The translations under genes and the position numbers were made by a program. Under the pieces are notes generated by a model that saw only the letters and a program-made list of their open reading frames with translations, was not told the DNA's origin and searched no databases. A stretch of DNA of 64,000 nt from UBA1952 sp965246785. GTDB lineage: Bacteria > Bacteroidota > Bacteroidia > Chitinophagales > Chitinophagaceae. Below, in pieces: positions 7,870 through 17,036 of the stretch (position 1 is its first letter; every line of letters starts with the position of its first letter). The DNA lies in contig CBDFFM010000033.1 of NCBI GenBank assembly GCA_965246785.1, positions 28,847 to 92,846 on the forward strand, read 5' to 3'.

Positions 7870-10800
7870 ATGAAATCACCTTTACGCTTTGTCTCACTGC
7901 TGCGCGTTGCCATCCTTGCTTTAACCACCTTTTTAATTGTGTGGAATCCGCAAAAAGGGGTGGCTCAAATCAGCATCGTAACGCCCTATCCCGCCGCCGC
8001 CGGAAACCTTACGCGCGGCAGCATTGATACGACGCTCCTGACCGTGCAGATAACCTTCGGCGCAGCGTGCACCGGGGTTACGGCCACGGTTACGCTGCCG
8101 TCTGGTGTTGTGTACGTGCCGGGCAGTATTACGAAGACGGCAGGGCTTGCAGGCTCTGCCATTGCTTACAGCGGCGGCACTACTTCAGCGCCGCAATTCT
8201 CCATCAGTGGCATCACCAGCTCAGGTGATATCACCTTCACGCTTGCGCGCACAGCTGCCTGCGGCGTTACGGGCGCGGGCAAGGATGTGGTGACCGTTAC
8301 CGGAAGTTGCGGCGCTGCTACGGAGAGCGATGTGAACACTAATGCCTACACCATTTACGCGCCCTCACTCTCGCTGACCGCGCCTGCCGCCAATGCAGCG
8401 GTGAACATAGGTAACACCTATGCTCGCACCACCTCCGTCACCAACGGCGGTAACGGGTGCTTAGACACGGTATTTTACTACGTGGTAGTGCCTACCGGCA
8501 AGCTCCGCATGAGCGACTCGCCAACGCACACCATCAACGTAAACCTGACCGGCGGCGCACTTCCGGCGCAGTCGTTCACCCCCGTTCGTACATCAGGCGA
8601 TACGCTATTCTATAAGATTTGGGGCGCTAATGCCTTCGGCTCCGACAATAAGCTGTGCAACGGCGAGGTGCTGAACATCGCGGAGAGCGTGGTGGTGAAT
8701 GCCTGCGGCTCCTGGACTACCTACTACGGCGCGCGCTGGGGCCGCAACAGTTCCTATTGCCAGACGGCAACCGGCTCTTGCGTAATGACGACGGTGAACA
8801 CAGGCATAGGCCTTACCACAAAGGTGGCGAGCGTTCCGGTGGTGTCAGGCTGCCTGAGCAATAGTTATATAGTTACGGACTCGCTGCTCAACACGGGCAC
8901 AGCGAGCTTCTACTACACCAAGTTTACCCTTACGGGAAATGTCAATCCTTCCAACGGCTACATTGATACGGCTTCCATTCTCGTGGCTTATACCGGCGTA
9001 GCGCCCTATCACCCTGCCAACGGCTTTACTGTAACGGATACGAACAAGAACACGCTCTCTTGTATCCGCGGTAAGGCAAAGGATGTGTCTTACACTTTCC
9101 CTACGGAGTTTGTGCTGCCGGTCGGTGGCAAGCTGGCCATCACTTATACGATGAATACCGGCTGCCGTGATACCTCGCTCTGTAATGCGAACTATGTACC
9201 GCCCACCTGTACTACCACACACACCTACCATCCAATCTGCGACCCGACCATTGCTACCAAAGGCTCTACCGGCGTGGCCTTTGGCTATACGATGAAGGTG
9301 AATGCCTATCTCCTGCAGTTGCCGGCGGTCATTGCCAATGGCGCAACGTTTAACGTGCGCGTGCCTGTGTCTTATGCCATGCCTGCTACGCCTACGTCTG
9401 TGCTTACGCGGCGCATTGGAACCGTTACGCTTACCCTGCCTACAGGCGTGAGCCTGCAATCGGTGGGCGAGGGGCTTGATACGAGCGGCGGCGCGGCGGC
9501 TACCGTCTCGGGGAATGTGGTAACCTATCGCTTCATTCCCAACTATACGACGAAGAGCAATGTGCTCAACTTCGTGCTTCGCAATGACTCCGCCTGCGGC
9601 TATCAGCCCATTGTGTCGCAGGAGCAGATTATTCTGGACACAGCCTGCGCCGGCAGCCTGAATGCCGCCGGCATGTGCTACACGGCCACCACCAAGTACA
9701 AGTGCCCCGGCGGCACTGGCTGCACTGGCATCAACGGGCCTTCGCTCTCTGCGAAGCGCTACAACTATGGCCTGCCCGATAACGACGGCGACGGCCGCGC
9801 TGACGGATCCGGCTCGCTGGACTATTCGAAGGTTGACCCCGACCACTTCATGATTGGCGATACGCTGCGCACGGTGAGCGGCGGCAGCATCATCCCGCGC
9901 GGGGCCGCGCCTATTGACACGTTTGCGTATGTATATGGGGAGTGGTCTTTCCCACTCGGCTCCTGGCAGCCGGCAGGGCAGGCGAGCATTACCATCCGGC
10001 GCAGCGGCTATGCGGACAGCTCGTTTAATGTAAGCTTGTCCACCATCACATCCGGCAGCAAGTACCGGGCGGATTGGAAGAGTCTTTACAGGACGTACCG
10101 CAGCGGCGATAGTGTCTCCTTGACGGCCTTCTTTCGGCTGAGCGATGTGAATTATTACGCGAATACGCCAGTGTATGAAGTAGGCGCCAGGAATAGCAGC
10201 ATCTACGACTATTCCAAGGATGCTGTGTGCAAAGTGCTCCACCTGCTTTATGCTTCCAATACGGCTACTCCGCCTACCGGCGGCAATATCGGCGGCACCG
10301 GCGCGACGGCAGGCTACTCCTGCGACTCCGGGCTGTATAATGTGTACCTCACCGGCTGGAAGCATACGCTCGTATCCAACTCTGTAACCGTGAATGGATG
10401 TGCCTTCGCGACGAAGAGTTTCGTGAGCAATACTTACGTGCAAAGCCTGACTAACAGCGGCCAATACTTTTTGGGCGAATACCGGCCAATAGCCGTGCCG
10501 GATACGGCCATCGTTACGATGCCCATAGGCTGGGACTACATAGCGCCGGTTGCTTCTACGATGGCCTATACCACCAAGCGCGGGGGCACGGCTACACAGA
10601 CTTACACGCTTACGCCGATTGTATCCACGACCGCCTACGGGGCCACGCAACTGCTGTTTGATTACTACTCGGCTTTCCAGAATGGCACTATTCCCTTTGC
10701 GGGTACGGAGGGCGTGGTTTATACCACCAACTATTCCGTGCGTCCATCAAGCTGCGCCACGCCAGACAACTCGCGCGACACTGTGGTAGAATACGGCCAC

Positions 10801-13140
10801 CTCGCCAATCCGTTTGGCACAACGCTGAGCCGCTATACTGTTACGCATACGGCTGCCAATACGCTCAAGTACGGCACGCGCCCGGCGCTTACGTTCACAA
10901 ACACCACAGGTACCATCAGCGCCAACACGCCGAATAATTACTGGGATGTGCAGGTGGCTACCAACACGCAAGCCGCATCCAACGTATGGTTTGCACTGGA
11001 GAAGGGCAGTGGCAGCGTAAGCATTGACAGCGTGGCGTACCTGAACAGCACCGGCACAACCGTTACAGGCATTGCGCCGGCAGCGCCTGCTCCTGCGGCC
11101 TTCACCGCCGCGGGCAATAAGTGGTATCAGACGAATGCAAGCCTTGTTGCCAGCGGCAATCAGAAGCTGCGCGTTTACTTCCGCTATTCCAACTGCGGCG
11201 CAGACAGTGTAAAGGCATACGCCGGCTTTGACTGCAATAGCTATCCCGTCTCTCCGCAATCGCCTACGTGCAGCACGACTGTTACAGCGGCGCAGTACCT
11301 GAAGGTGCTTTCCAAGGCGAGCGAAATTCAGCTTTCCGTTTCCCGGCAGCCCGGCAATGGCAGCTCAGTGAGCATGTGCGCTACAGACAGCACCACCTTT
11401 ATTGTGAACAGCGCACAGCCGGCCAACATCATATCGCCGCGCGTGCAGGTGATTGTCCCTTCGGGAATGTCGGTGATTACGCCCTTCCCGGTGGAATACC
11501 CATTAGGCAGCGGCACCTGGCAAAACATCACGCCGACTGTAATTGACGGCGGCTACGAGCTTGACCTGACGAATCATACCGGCATCGGCTCCCAAGGCCT
11601 TAAAGGAACGGCGCTCAACCCGGCGGCGGCGGGGCGGCAGGCAAAGGTGAAGGTGGCCTTCAACACCAGCTGCGGCTACCGCTCCGGCTCCAACGTATCG
11701 CTATATGGCTACGCCAATACCACCTGCGGCACCTCTGCTATCGGCGATGGTACGAATGTAAAATCCCTGCCGCTCAACATTACCGGCATTCCCACCGGCG
11801 GTGGCAGCATCAATATGTCGCTGAGCTTACCAACTACGACTCTTGCCTGCGGTGGCACGGCTACGCTCTCGCTTGTCAGCATTCCGCTGGGCGGCGCTAC
11901 CCAGAGTGCGGACAGCGTGATTTATACCCTGCCATCCGGCATTGAGTACGGCGGCAATTTCACGCCGGACTCCAACTGCACCGGCTGCACTGTGACCACC
12001 GCGCCCGGCCTCACAACTGGCTCAACAGACGTGAAGGTGAAAATCCCGAATGCCCTTGCCGCGAACACGCGCATCCTCTACAGCTTTGACATCATTGGCG
12101 CAGGCGGCGGATGCGGTAGCTCCACCATTGACGTAACGGCAGTGCGCACTTATCCCGGCGTCTTCTGCGGCGCTACACAATGCACGGCCTCCACCCGCGT
12201 GGTAGGCTCTACGGCTTCAGGCACCATAACGCGGGTAAAGCCGGCACTGGTAGCCACCAACCTCTCGCTTACGAGCGGCACCTATCTGCCGGGCCAGACG
12301 GTGGGGATGAAGTTTGATTACCAGAACAACGGCAATCAGGCTGCAGGTGCGGGCGTGTACGTTGCGGAATTTTTCCGCAGCGGCAATATCACTACGCCGT
12401 TCGCAACGCGCACTATGAGCAAGGCTGTGGCTATTAACGCCGCGGCATCGGATACGTTCAGCGTAACTATTCCTTCTACCGCCAGCCAGGGCGAAATCAT
12501 TACTTCCAAGCTGCGCACGAAGACGGCGGCGTCAGCGAGTCAGTGCATCTGCTCGGCCAGCCAGGCAAGTATTTCCACGCCGCTGCCAACGCGCCTTATC
12601 AGCTTCGGCGCAGCCTTGCAGGATGAGCAATCGGTGCTGGTGCAATGGCGGCTTGCCACGGAAGCGGGCCTCTCTTCTTACGCCATTGAGCGCAGTGAGG
12701 ATGGCGCAACTTTCTCGCCTATAGGCATTGTAGCCGCCGGCAATAAGCAAGATGCGCGCCTTACTTATGAAGATGCCGCCCTGCCGTCTTATGCACGTAT
12801 GCTTTATTACCGCCTGCGCATGAATGATGTGAGTGGAGCAGCGAGCTATGGGCCTATTGCGCCGGTGCGTTTACACCAGGCGGCGGGTGAGCTGAGTATC
12901 GTTCCAAACCCAGCGAGCAGCAGCGCGAGCGTTGCCTGGCTGAGCGATGGCGGCAATACGCGGCTTCAAGTATTCAATGCACTGGGCCAGCCTGTACTGT
13001 CGCAAAGCTTTGCGGCAGTGAAAGGTTCCAATACGGTGCAATTGAGCGGCATCGGCGAATGGCCGGCAGGAACTTACATCCTGCATCTAAGCGATAACGC
13101 TGGACACCTATCCCGCAGCCGTTTTGTAGTGGCGCATTAA
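7870..13140 (+). CDS. Giant secreted repeat protein with T9SS type A sorting domain
   Basis: A 1756-residue protein. Residues 1-33 are a signal peptide (hydrophobic ILALTTFLIVW, cleavage near VAQ). The body is a string of beta-sandwich units resembling DUF11-type repeats. These are rich in Thr, Ser and Gly, with many paired Cys that probably form disulfides. Near residue 636 is DNDGDGRADGSG, a calcium-binding loop of the thrombospondin-3/EF type. Residues about 1575-1665 are an FN3-like linker (LPTRLISFGAALQDEQSVLV). The last 80 residues, starting SIVPNPASSS and ending FVVAH, are a type A sorting domain recognised by T9SS. The product is predicted to be exported to the cell surface. It has a terminator directly after it and no co-transcribed gene. 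Confidence 0.88.
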   Translation: MKSPLRFVSLLRVAILALTTFLIVWNPQKGVAQISIVTPYPAAAGNLTRGSIDTTLLTVQITFGAACTGVTATVTLPSGVVYVPGSITKTAGLAGSAIAYSGGTTSAPQFSISGITSSGDITFTLARTAACGVTGAGKDVVTVTGSCGAATESDVNTNAYTIYAPSLSLTAPAANAAVNIGNTYARTTSVTNGGNGCLDTVFYYVVVPTGKLRMSDSPTHTINVNLTGGALPAQSFTPVRTSGDTLFYKIWGANAFGSDNKLCNGEVLNIAESVVVNACGSWTTYYGARWGRNSSYCQTATGSCVMTTVNTGIGLTTKVASVPVVSGCLSNSYIVTDSLLNTGTASFYYTKFTLTGNVNPSNGYIDTASILVAYTGVAPYHPANGFTVTDTNKNTLSCIRGKAKDVSYTFPTEFVLPVGGKLAITYTMNTGCRDTSLCNANYVPPTCTTTHTYHPICDPTIATKGSTGVAFGYTMKVNAYLLQLPAVIANGATFNVRVPVSYAMPATPTSVLTRRIGTVTLTLPTGVSLQSVGEGLDTSGGAAATVSGNVVTYRFIPNYTTKSNVLNFVLRNDSACGYQPIVSQEQIILDTACAGSLNAAGMCYTATTKYKCPGGTGCTGINGPSLSAKRYNYGLPDNDGDGRADGSGSLDYSKVDPDHFMIGDTLRTVSGGSIIPRGAAPIDTFAYVYGEWSFPLGSWQPAGQASITIRRSGYADSSFNVSLSTITSGSKYRADWKSLYRTYRSGDSVSLTAFFRLSDVNYYANTPVYEVGARNSSIYDYSKDAVCKVLHLLYASNTATPPTGGNIGGTGATAGYSCDSGLYNVYLTGWKHTLVSNSVTVNGCAFATKSFVSNTYVQSLTNSGQYFLGEYRPIAVPDTAIVTMPIGWDYIAPVASTMAYTTKRGGTATQTYTLTPIVSTTAYGATQLLFDYYSAFQNGTIPFAGTEGVVYTTNYSVRPSSCATPDNSRDTVVEYGHLANPFGTTLSRYTVTHTAANTLKYGTRPALTFTNTTGTISANTPNNYWDVQVATNTQAASNVWFALEKGSGSVSIDSVAYLNSTGTTVTGIAPAAPAPAAFTAAGNKWYQTNASLVASGNQKLRVYFRYSNCGADSVKAYAGFDCNSYPVSPQSPTCSTTVTAAQYLKVLSKASEIQLSVSRQPGNGSSVSMCATDSTTFIVNSAQPANIISPRVQVIVPSGMSVITPFPVEYPLGSGTWQNITPTVIDGGYELDLTNHTGIGSQGLKGTALNPAAAGRQAKVKVAFNTSCGYRSGSNVSLYGYANTTCGTSAIGDGTNVKSLPLNITGIPTGGGSINMSLSLPTTTLACGGTATLSLVSIPLGGATQSADSVIYTLPSGIEYGGNFTPDSNCTGCTVTTAPGLTTGSTDVKVKIPNALAANTRILYSFDIIGAGGGCGSSTIDVTAVRTYPGVFCGATQCTASTRVVGSTASGTITRVKPALVATNLSLTSGTYLPGQTVGMKFDYQNNGNQAAGAGVYVAEFFRSGNITTPFATRTMSKAVAINAAASDTFSVTIPSTASQGEIITSKLRTKTAASASQCICSASQASISTPLPTRLISFGAALQDEQSVLVQWRLATEAGLSSYAIERSEDGATFSPIGIVAAGNKQDARLTYEDAALPSYARMLYYRLRMNDVSGAASYGPIAPVRLHQAAGELSIVPNPASSSASVAWLSDGGNTRLQVFNALGQPVLSQSFAAVKGSNTVQLSGIGEWPAGTYILHLSDNAGHLSRSRFVVAH

Positions 13141-13163
13141 TCTGTCCTTTTCCAAGAAAATCA

Positions 13164-13197
13164 AAACCGCCATCCTTTCAAAGATGGCGGTTTCTTA
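13164..13197. terminator. Bidirectional terminator between convergent genes
   Basis: Arms aaaccgccatc / gatggcggttt with an eight-base loop, T-rich on one side and A-rich on the other. It sits between the convergent large T9SS gene and the DUF72 gene. Confidence 0.8.
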
Positions 13198-13202
13198 TTG
13201 CA

Positions 13203-13922
13203 TCATTCCGGAAGCATCGGGCTGAAAAGCCGGGCATCGGTAATGGCTTCTCCATACCAGGTATTATTGAAATAGGTAAATAGCTGCCCTGGCGGGTGCG
13301 CTTTGATGTGCTCCGCCCAGGACTGCAATCCTTCCGCGCCATAGCCGCTTTTATACAGCACGGGCTTGCCGTGAAAGCGCAGATAATTTGTGCTGTCTTG
13401 CGGCACAAACACATCTTCAAGCCCGGGGAAGGAAACGTTGACAAAGACAATTCCCGCTGCGCTCAAAGCAGCATACACATCCGGCTGCCACCAGCTTGCG
13501 TCGCGAAATTCTATGGCATGCAATACCGGCGTCTCGGCAAGCGTCATAAGCACCTCCAGCATCTCCGGCGAATACTTAAAGCTGGCCGGGAATTGATAAA
13601 GAACGCAGCGTAGCTTATCCTGCAAGGCAGCGGAGCAGGTTTCATAGAAGGCTGTCTGCTCTTCCAGGATGCCCTTCATCCTTTTGAGGTGTGTGAAGAG
13701 CTTCGGTGCTTTTACAGTGAAGGCAAAGTCTTCGGGCGTGTCGTTGTACCACTTGCCGAGGCTTTTGAGCGTGGGCATACGGTAAAAGGTGGCGTTGATT
13801 TCAATGGTGTTGAAATGCTGCGCGTAGAATTGCAGCCACTTCGTGGATGGAATGTCGGCGGGATAGAACTGGCCTTTCCATTCGCGGTAATAATAGCCGG
13901 AGCAGCCGGTGAAGGTGAGCAT
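13203..13922 (-). CDS. DUF72 family protein
   Basis: A 239-residue cytosolic protein of the YecE/DUF72 TIM-barrel family. Diagnostic parts: GCSGYYYREWKGQFYP at the N-terminus, then FNTIEINATFYRMP, FAFTVKAPKLFTH, HAIEFRDASWW and NYLRFHGK, with FNNTWYGEAITDAR at the end. The biochemical activity of the family is not established. The ATG at 13922 is used instead of a TTG two codons upstream. A CAAATTTG word, one mismatch from the -7 consensus, ends just four bases before the start, so the transcript may be leaderless. Confidence 0.9.
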   Translation of the reverse strand: MLTFTGCSGYYYREWKGQFYPADIPSTKWLQFYAQHFNTIEINATFYRMPTLKSLGKWYNDTPEDFAFTVKAPKLFTHLKRMKGILEEQTAFYETCSAALQDKLRCVLYQFPASFKYSPEMLEVLMTLAETPVLHAIEFRDASWWQPDVYAALSAAGIVFVNVSFPGLEDVFVPQDSTNYLRFHGKPVLYKSGYGAEGLQSWAEHIKAHPPGQLFTYFNNTWYGEAITDARLFSPMLPE

Positions 13923-13950
13923 AACCAAATTTGAAAACTATTGCGCCAAT

Positions 13951-13983
13951 AAAAAAGGGACAAGCGCTAAGCCTGTCCCTTTG
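13951..13983 (-). terminator. Terminator after porX
   Basis: On the minus strand, AAAGGGACAGGC pairs with CTTGTCCCTTT, followed by a run of T, just downstream of the porX stop. Confidence 0.85.
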
Positions 13984-14000
13984 GATAAAAATTTCTGTGG

Positions 14001-15557
14001 CTACTTGCTCACCAGCCGTATTACCGGCACAATCATCTCCTCCAGCGAGATGCCGCCGTGCTGAAACGTATTCTTGTAATACTGCACGTAGTGATTGTAG
14101 TTATTCGGGTAGCAAAGGAAGGTGTCTTCCTTCGCGAAGATGAACGTGGAGCTTACGCCCGGCGTAGGCAAACCAGCGAGCTTCGGGTCGCGGAAGGCGA
14201 GCACATCCTTCTCCTCGTACTGCAGATTGCGGCCGTGCTTATAGCGGAGATTAGTCGTGGTGTGGCGGTCGCCGACGCACTTGGATGGCTTCTGTACGCG
14301 CACTGTTCCGTGGTCTGTCGTGATGATGAGCTGGATGCCCTTATCGGCAATCTTTTTCAGGCCGCGATAGAGTGGAGAATGCTCAAACCAGCTTACGGTG
14401 AGTGAGCGGTAGCTTACTTCATCGCTCGCCAGCTCTTTCAGCACTTCCATTTCCGTGCGGGCGTGGCTGAGCATGTCCACGAAGTTGTAGACGATAACGG
14501 AAAGGTCGTTTTTGAGGTAGTTGTGAACGTTGTCCTCAAATGTTTTGCCATCATCATTGTTAGTGATTTTGGTGTACTGCCATTTAAGGCTGTCCTTTTT
14601 CAGGCGCTTCAGTTGCGACGCGAGCAGCACATCTTCAAAGAGATTTTTGCCGCCTTCGTCCTCGTCATTCTTCCATTCATTCGGGTGCTGCTTCGCAATG
14701 TCAATCGGCAGCATTCCGGCGAAGAGCGCATTGCGCGCGTACTGTGTGGCTGTTGGCAGAATAGAGTAGAAAAGGTCTTCCTCCACGACACGAAACGACT
14801 CTGTAATGATTGGCTGAATTGCCTTCCATTGGTCAAGGCGCAGGTTGTCTATTACCAACAAGAAAGTCGGCGTGCCCGGCTCAATGTGCGGCATCACTTT
14901 GCGTGCCAAAAGCTCGTGCGAGAAAAGTGGCGCATCGCTGTCTTTACCCAGAATCCAGTTGCTGTAATGCTTGGACACATACTTCACAAATTCCGTGTTG
15001 GCCTCCTTCTTCTGGCTCTGCAGCACCTCCATCATCTCGGGTGAATCGGAGCGCGTCATTTCCAACTCCCAATGCACGAGGCGACGGTAGAGGTCTTTCC
15101 ATTCTTCATGCGAAGGATTGGACGACAGCGCCATAAACAGGTTCCGGAAATCCTGCTGGTAAGCGCTGGTAGTTGCCTCGCTCACGAGGCGCTTACCGTC
15201 CATGATTTTCTTCAGCGAAAGCAGCACCTGATTCGGATTGACCGGCTTGATGAGGTAATCCGAAATCTGCGCGCCGATAGCTTCCTCCATGATGTTCTCT
15301 GCTTCGTTCTTCGTTACCATTACAACGGGCAGCGCGGGCTGCATGTCCTTGATGCGGGAGAGCGTTTCCAGACCGGTGAGTCCGGGCATACTCTCGTCCA
15401 GCAGCACAACGTCTATCGGGTTATCCTTGAGATGCTCCAGCGCGTCGTGGCCGTTGGAGAGCGGAGTTACATTGTAGCCTTTGCCCTTGAGGAAGATGAT
15501 TTGGGGTTTCAGCGAGTCTATCTCGTCGTCAATCCAGAGGATTTCGGGTGTGGTCAT
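14001..15557 (-). CDS. porX: PorX-type response regulator with PglZ (alkaline-phosphatase-fold) effector domain
   Basis: A 518-residue cytosolic regulator of the type IX secretion system. The receiver domain (about 5-120) has D10/D11, the phospho-acceptor D54 in VVLLDESMPG, T82 and K104 in YLIKPV. A helical linker follows (about 125-205). The PglZ domain (about 210-518) carries metal-site residues of the alkaline phosphatase superfamily: D237 (VIDNLRLDQW), T271 in LPTATQYARN as candidate nucleophile, D361/H365 (VDMLSHARTE), D415/H416 (TTDHGT) and H500. In Porphyromonas and Flavobacterium, PorX works with the kinase PorY and the sigma factor SigP to control T9SS genes, and its PglZ domain cleaves oligonucleotides. 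No porY is in this window. All key residues are present, so it should be active. Confidence 0.93.
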   Translation of the reverse strand: MTTPEILWIDDEIDSLKPQIIFLKGKGYNVTPLSNGHDALEHLKDNPIDVVLLDESMPGLTGLETLSRIKDMQPALPVVMVTKNEAENIMEEAIGAQISDYLIKPVNPNQVLLSLKKIMDGKRLVSEATTSAYQQDFRNLFMALSSNPSHEEWKDLYRRLVHWELEMTRSDSPEMMEVLQSQKKEANTEFVKYVSKHYSNWILGKDSDAPLFSHELLARKVMPHIEPGTPTFLLVIDNLRLDQWKAIQPIITESFRVVEEDLFYSILPTATQYARNALFAGMLPIDIAKQHPNEWKNDEDEGGKNLFEDVLLASQLKRLKKDSLKWQYTKITNNDDGKTFEDNVHNYLKNDLSVIVYNFVDMLSHARTEMEVLKELASDEVSYRSLTVSWFEHSPLYRGLKKIADKGIQLIITTDHGTVRVQKPSKCVGDRHTTTNLRYKHGRNLQYEEKDVLAFRDPKLAGLPTPGVSSTFIFAKEDTFLCYPNNYNHYVQYYKNTFQHGGISLEEMIVPVIRLVSK

Positions 15558-15717
15558 TAAGTTGGAATGTTGGGGTGTTTGAATGTTGGAGTGTTTAAGA
15601 AAACATTCCAGCTATTCCGGTAAAGATTAGAAAACTATGCCGCGCCACAAGGCCGCCGTGCGACCATTTAACGCAGGCTTGGCGGATGTGTTGCCGCCTG
15701 CCCGTAGCTTTAACAGC

Positions 15718-16425
15718 ATGGATTTTACCATTCGCCGCGCCAAGCGGGAAGATTGCGCGGAGATGTTGGAACTGGTGCGGGAGCTGGCCGCCTTTGAGCG
15801 TGCGCCGGATGCTGTGACTGTTTCGTTAGAACATTTTGAAGAAAGCGGTTTCGGCGAAAATCCCGTGTGGCGTGCTTTTGTCGCCTGCGCGCCGGCACCT
15901 GAAAAAGCTGTAGAAGAACTGGCCGCAACGGCCGAACTTTCTTCAAGTACCATCCAAGACCCGCTTCTTCGCTCACTAATGCCCGCGTCCTCGCCTCCGG
16001 CGGAAGGCATGGAGCAGCCTGTCATGCTCTTGCAAACAGGTGATTCCGCGCTTACAGAGCCGGGCATTCAGCTGGAAGAGGCGATAATGCCGCTCGTCCC
16101 TGAGTCGATACAGGAGGCTATGCCGCAGCAAATGGCGGAAGCGCAGCTTTGCGGCGAGGTCGTTGGCTTTGCGCTCTATTATATCCGCTATTCTACCTGG
16201 AAAGGCCAACGCATGTATCTGGAAGATATCATCGTCACCGAATCATGGCGTGGAAAAGGTGTGGGAACCGCATTGATGGATGCGCTCTTTGGCGAGGCCA
16301 AGGTTGAAAAGCTTCACGGAATCAGTTGGCAAGTGCTGGAATGGAACGAGCCGGCAATGAAATTCTACGAACGCTACGGTGTGGCCTTTGACAGAGAGTG
16401 GGTGAATGTGGCGGTGGATGTGTGA
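15718..16425 (+). CDS. GNAT N-acetyltransferase (SSAT-like) with a long Ala/Pro/Glu-rich insert
   Basis: A 235-residue protein. Residues 1-56 (MDFTIRRAKREDCAEMLELV and RELAAFERAPDAV) and 147-235 (VVGFALYYIRYSTWKGQRMY, LEDIIVTESWRGKGVGTALM, QVLEWNEPAMKFYERYG) match the diamine acetyltransferase group of GNATs. W-R-G-K-G-V-G-T-A is the acetyl-CoA loop. Between them sits an insert of about 90 residues, rich in Ala, Pro, Glu and Met, that splits two adjacent strands of the fold; typical relatives are about 160 residues. The ATG at 15718 has a TAGCTTTA promoter-like word five bases before it. An earlier in-frame ATG adds a tail without family similarity. Substrate unknown. Confidence 0.82.
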   Translation: MDFTIRRAKREDCAEMLELVRELAAFERAPDAVTVSLEHFEESGFGENPVWRAFVACAPAPEKAVEELAATAELSSSTIQDPLLRSLMPASSPPAEGMEQPVMLLQTGDSALTEPGIQLEEAIMPLVPESIQEAMPQQMAEAQLCGEVVGFALYYIRYSTWKGQRMYLEDIIVTESWRGKGVGTALMDALFGEAKVEKLHGISWQVLEWNEPAMKFYERYGVAFDREWVNVAVDV

Positions 16426-16434
16426 GCCGCTTTA

Positions 16435-17010
16435 CTACTGAAAGACACCGACTCTATCGTACAATTCTGAAAGAGGAATGCTTTCACTAATGCTTTCAAT
16501 CAGCAGTTCCTCTTCCGGCTTATCGTAAACAGTAAGCAGCCATTGGCCCGTAGGTTGGCGGCGGAAGTGCTCTACCTTCATTCTTGTAGAAGCAATCATG
16601 ATATATTCCTCCAAAGAAGGAATCTGACGATAGAAGTCAAATTTTTCGCCGCGGTCATAGCTTTCAGTGTCGGGAGAAAGCACTTCTATAAGCACGACCG
16701 GACTGGTAATTGTATCCTTCCGGTTTTTATACCGCGTTACATCCCCACATACGATCGATAAGTCAGGGTAAGTATAAAGGCCGGCTGCTTCAATCTGAAT
16801 ACGAAGTGATTCAGGAAATACCTGACACCTTTTCCCTTTTAATCTGGAATGCAGTTCACCCAGCGCATTTCCTGAAACCTGCGCATGGACAATACTTCCG
16901 CCAGCCATGGCGAATATCTCCCCCTGATAATATTCATGACGCGTTTCCGCCTGCTCTTCAAAAAGCAGGTATTCCTCCTCAGTCATTTGTTGCAACGGAA
17001 CGGCGCCCAT
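16435..17010 (-). CDS. Uma2 family (PD-(D/E)XK-fold) endonuclease-like protein
   Basis: A 191-residue protein of the Uma2/DUF820 family. The start MTEEEYLLFEEQAETRHEYY with GEIFAMAGGSIVHAQVSGNA, the catalytic-core pattern YTYPDLSIVCG (Asp), VVLIEVLSPDTESYDRGEKF (E-x-L-S plus Lys) and the closing YRQIPSLEEYIMI are all typical. The family has a PD-(D/E)XK nuclease fold, but the biological substrate of most members is unknown; they are very numerous in cyanobacteria and present in Bacteroidota. It is convergent with the acetyltransferase, with only nine bases between the stops. Confidence 0.92.
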   Translation of the reverse strand: MGAVPLQQMTEEEYLLFEEQAETRHEYYQGEIFAMAGGSIVHAQVSGNALGELHSRLKGKRCQVFPESLRIQIEAAGLYTYPDLSIVCGDVTRYKNRKDTITSPVVLIEVLSPDTESYDRGEKFDFYRQIPSLEEYIMIASTRMKVEHFRRQPTGQWLLTVYDKPEEELLIESISESIPLSELYDRVGVFQ

Positions 17011-17017
17011 AATTCTT

Positions 17018-17025
17018 CAAAAATA
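17018..17025 (-). promoter_or_regulatory. -7 promoter element of the Uma2 gene
   Basis: Minus-strand TATTTTTG matches TAnnTTTG exactly, seven bases before the ATG. Confidence 0.6.
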
Positions 17026-17036
17026 AACCGCAAGGA

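Noticed and set aside
8845..10650. Long open frame (601 codons) antisense to the large T9SS protein
   Set aside because: It is a shadow of a GC-rich Thr/Ala/Gly gene; the translation is His/Arg/Ala-rich with no domain, and the plus-strand protein has a signal peptide and sorting domain.
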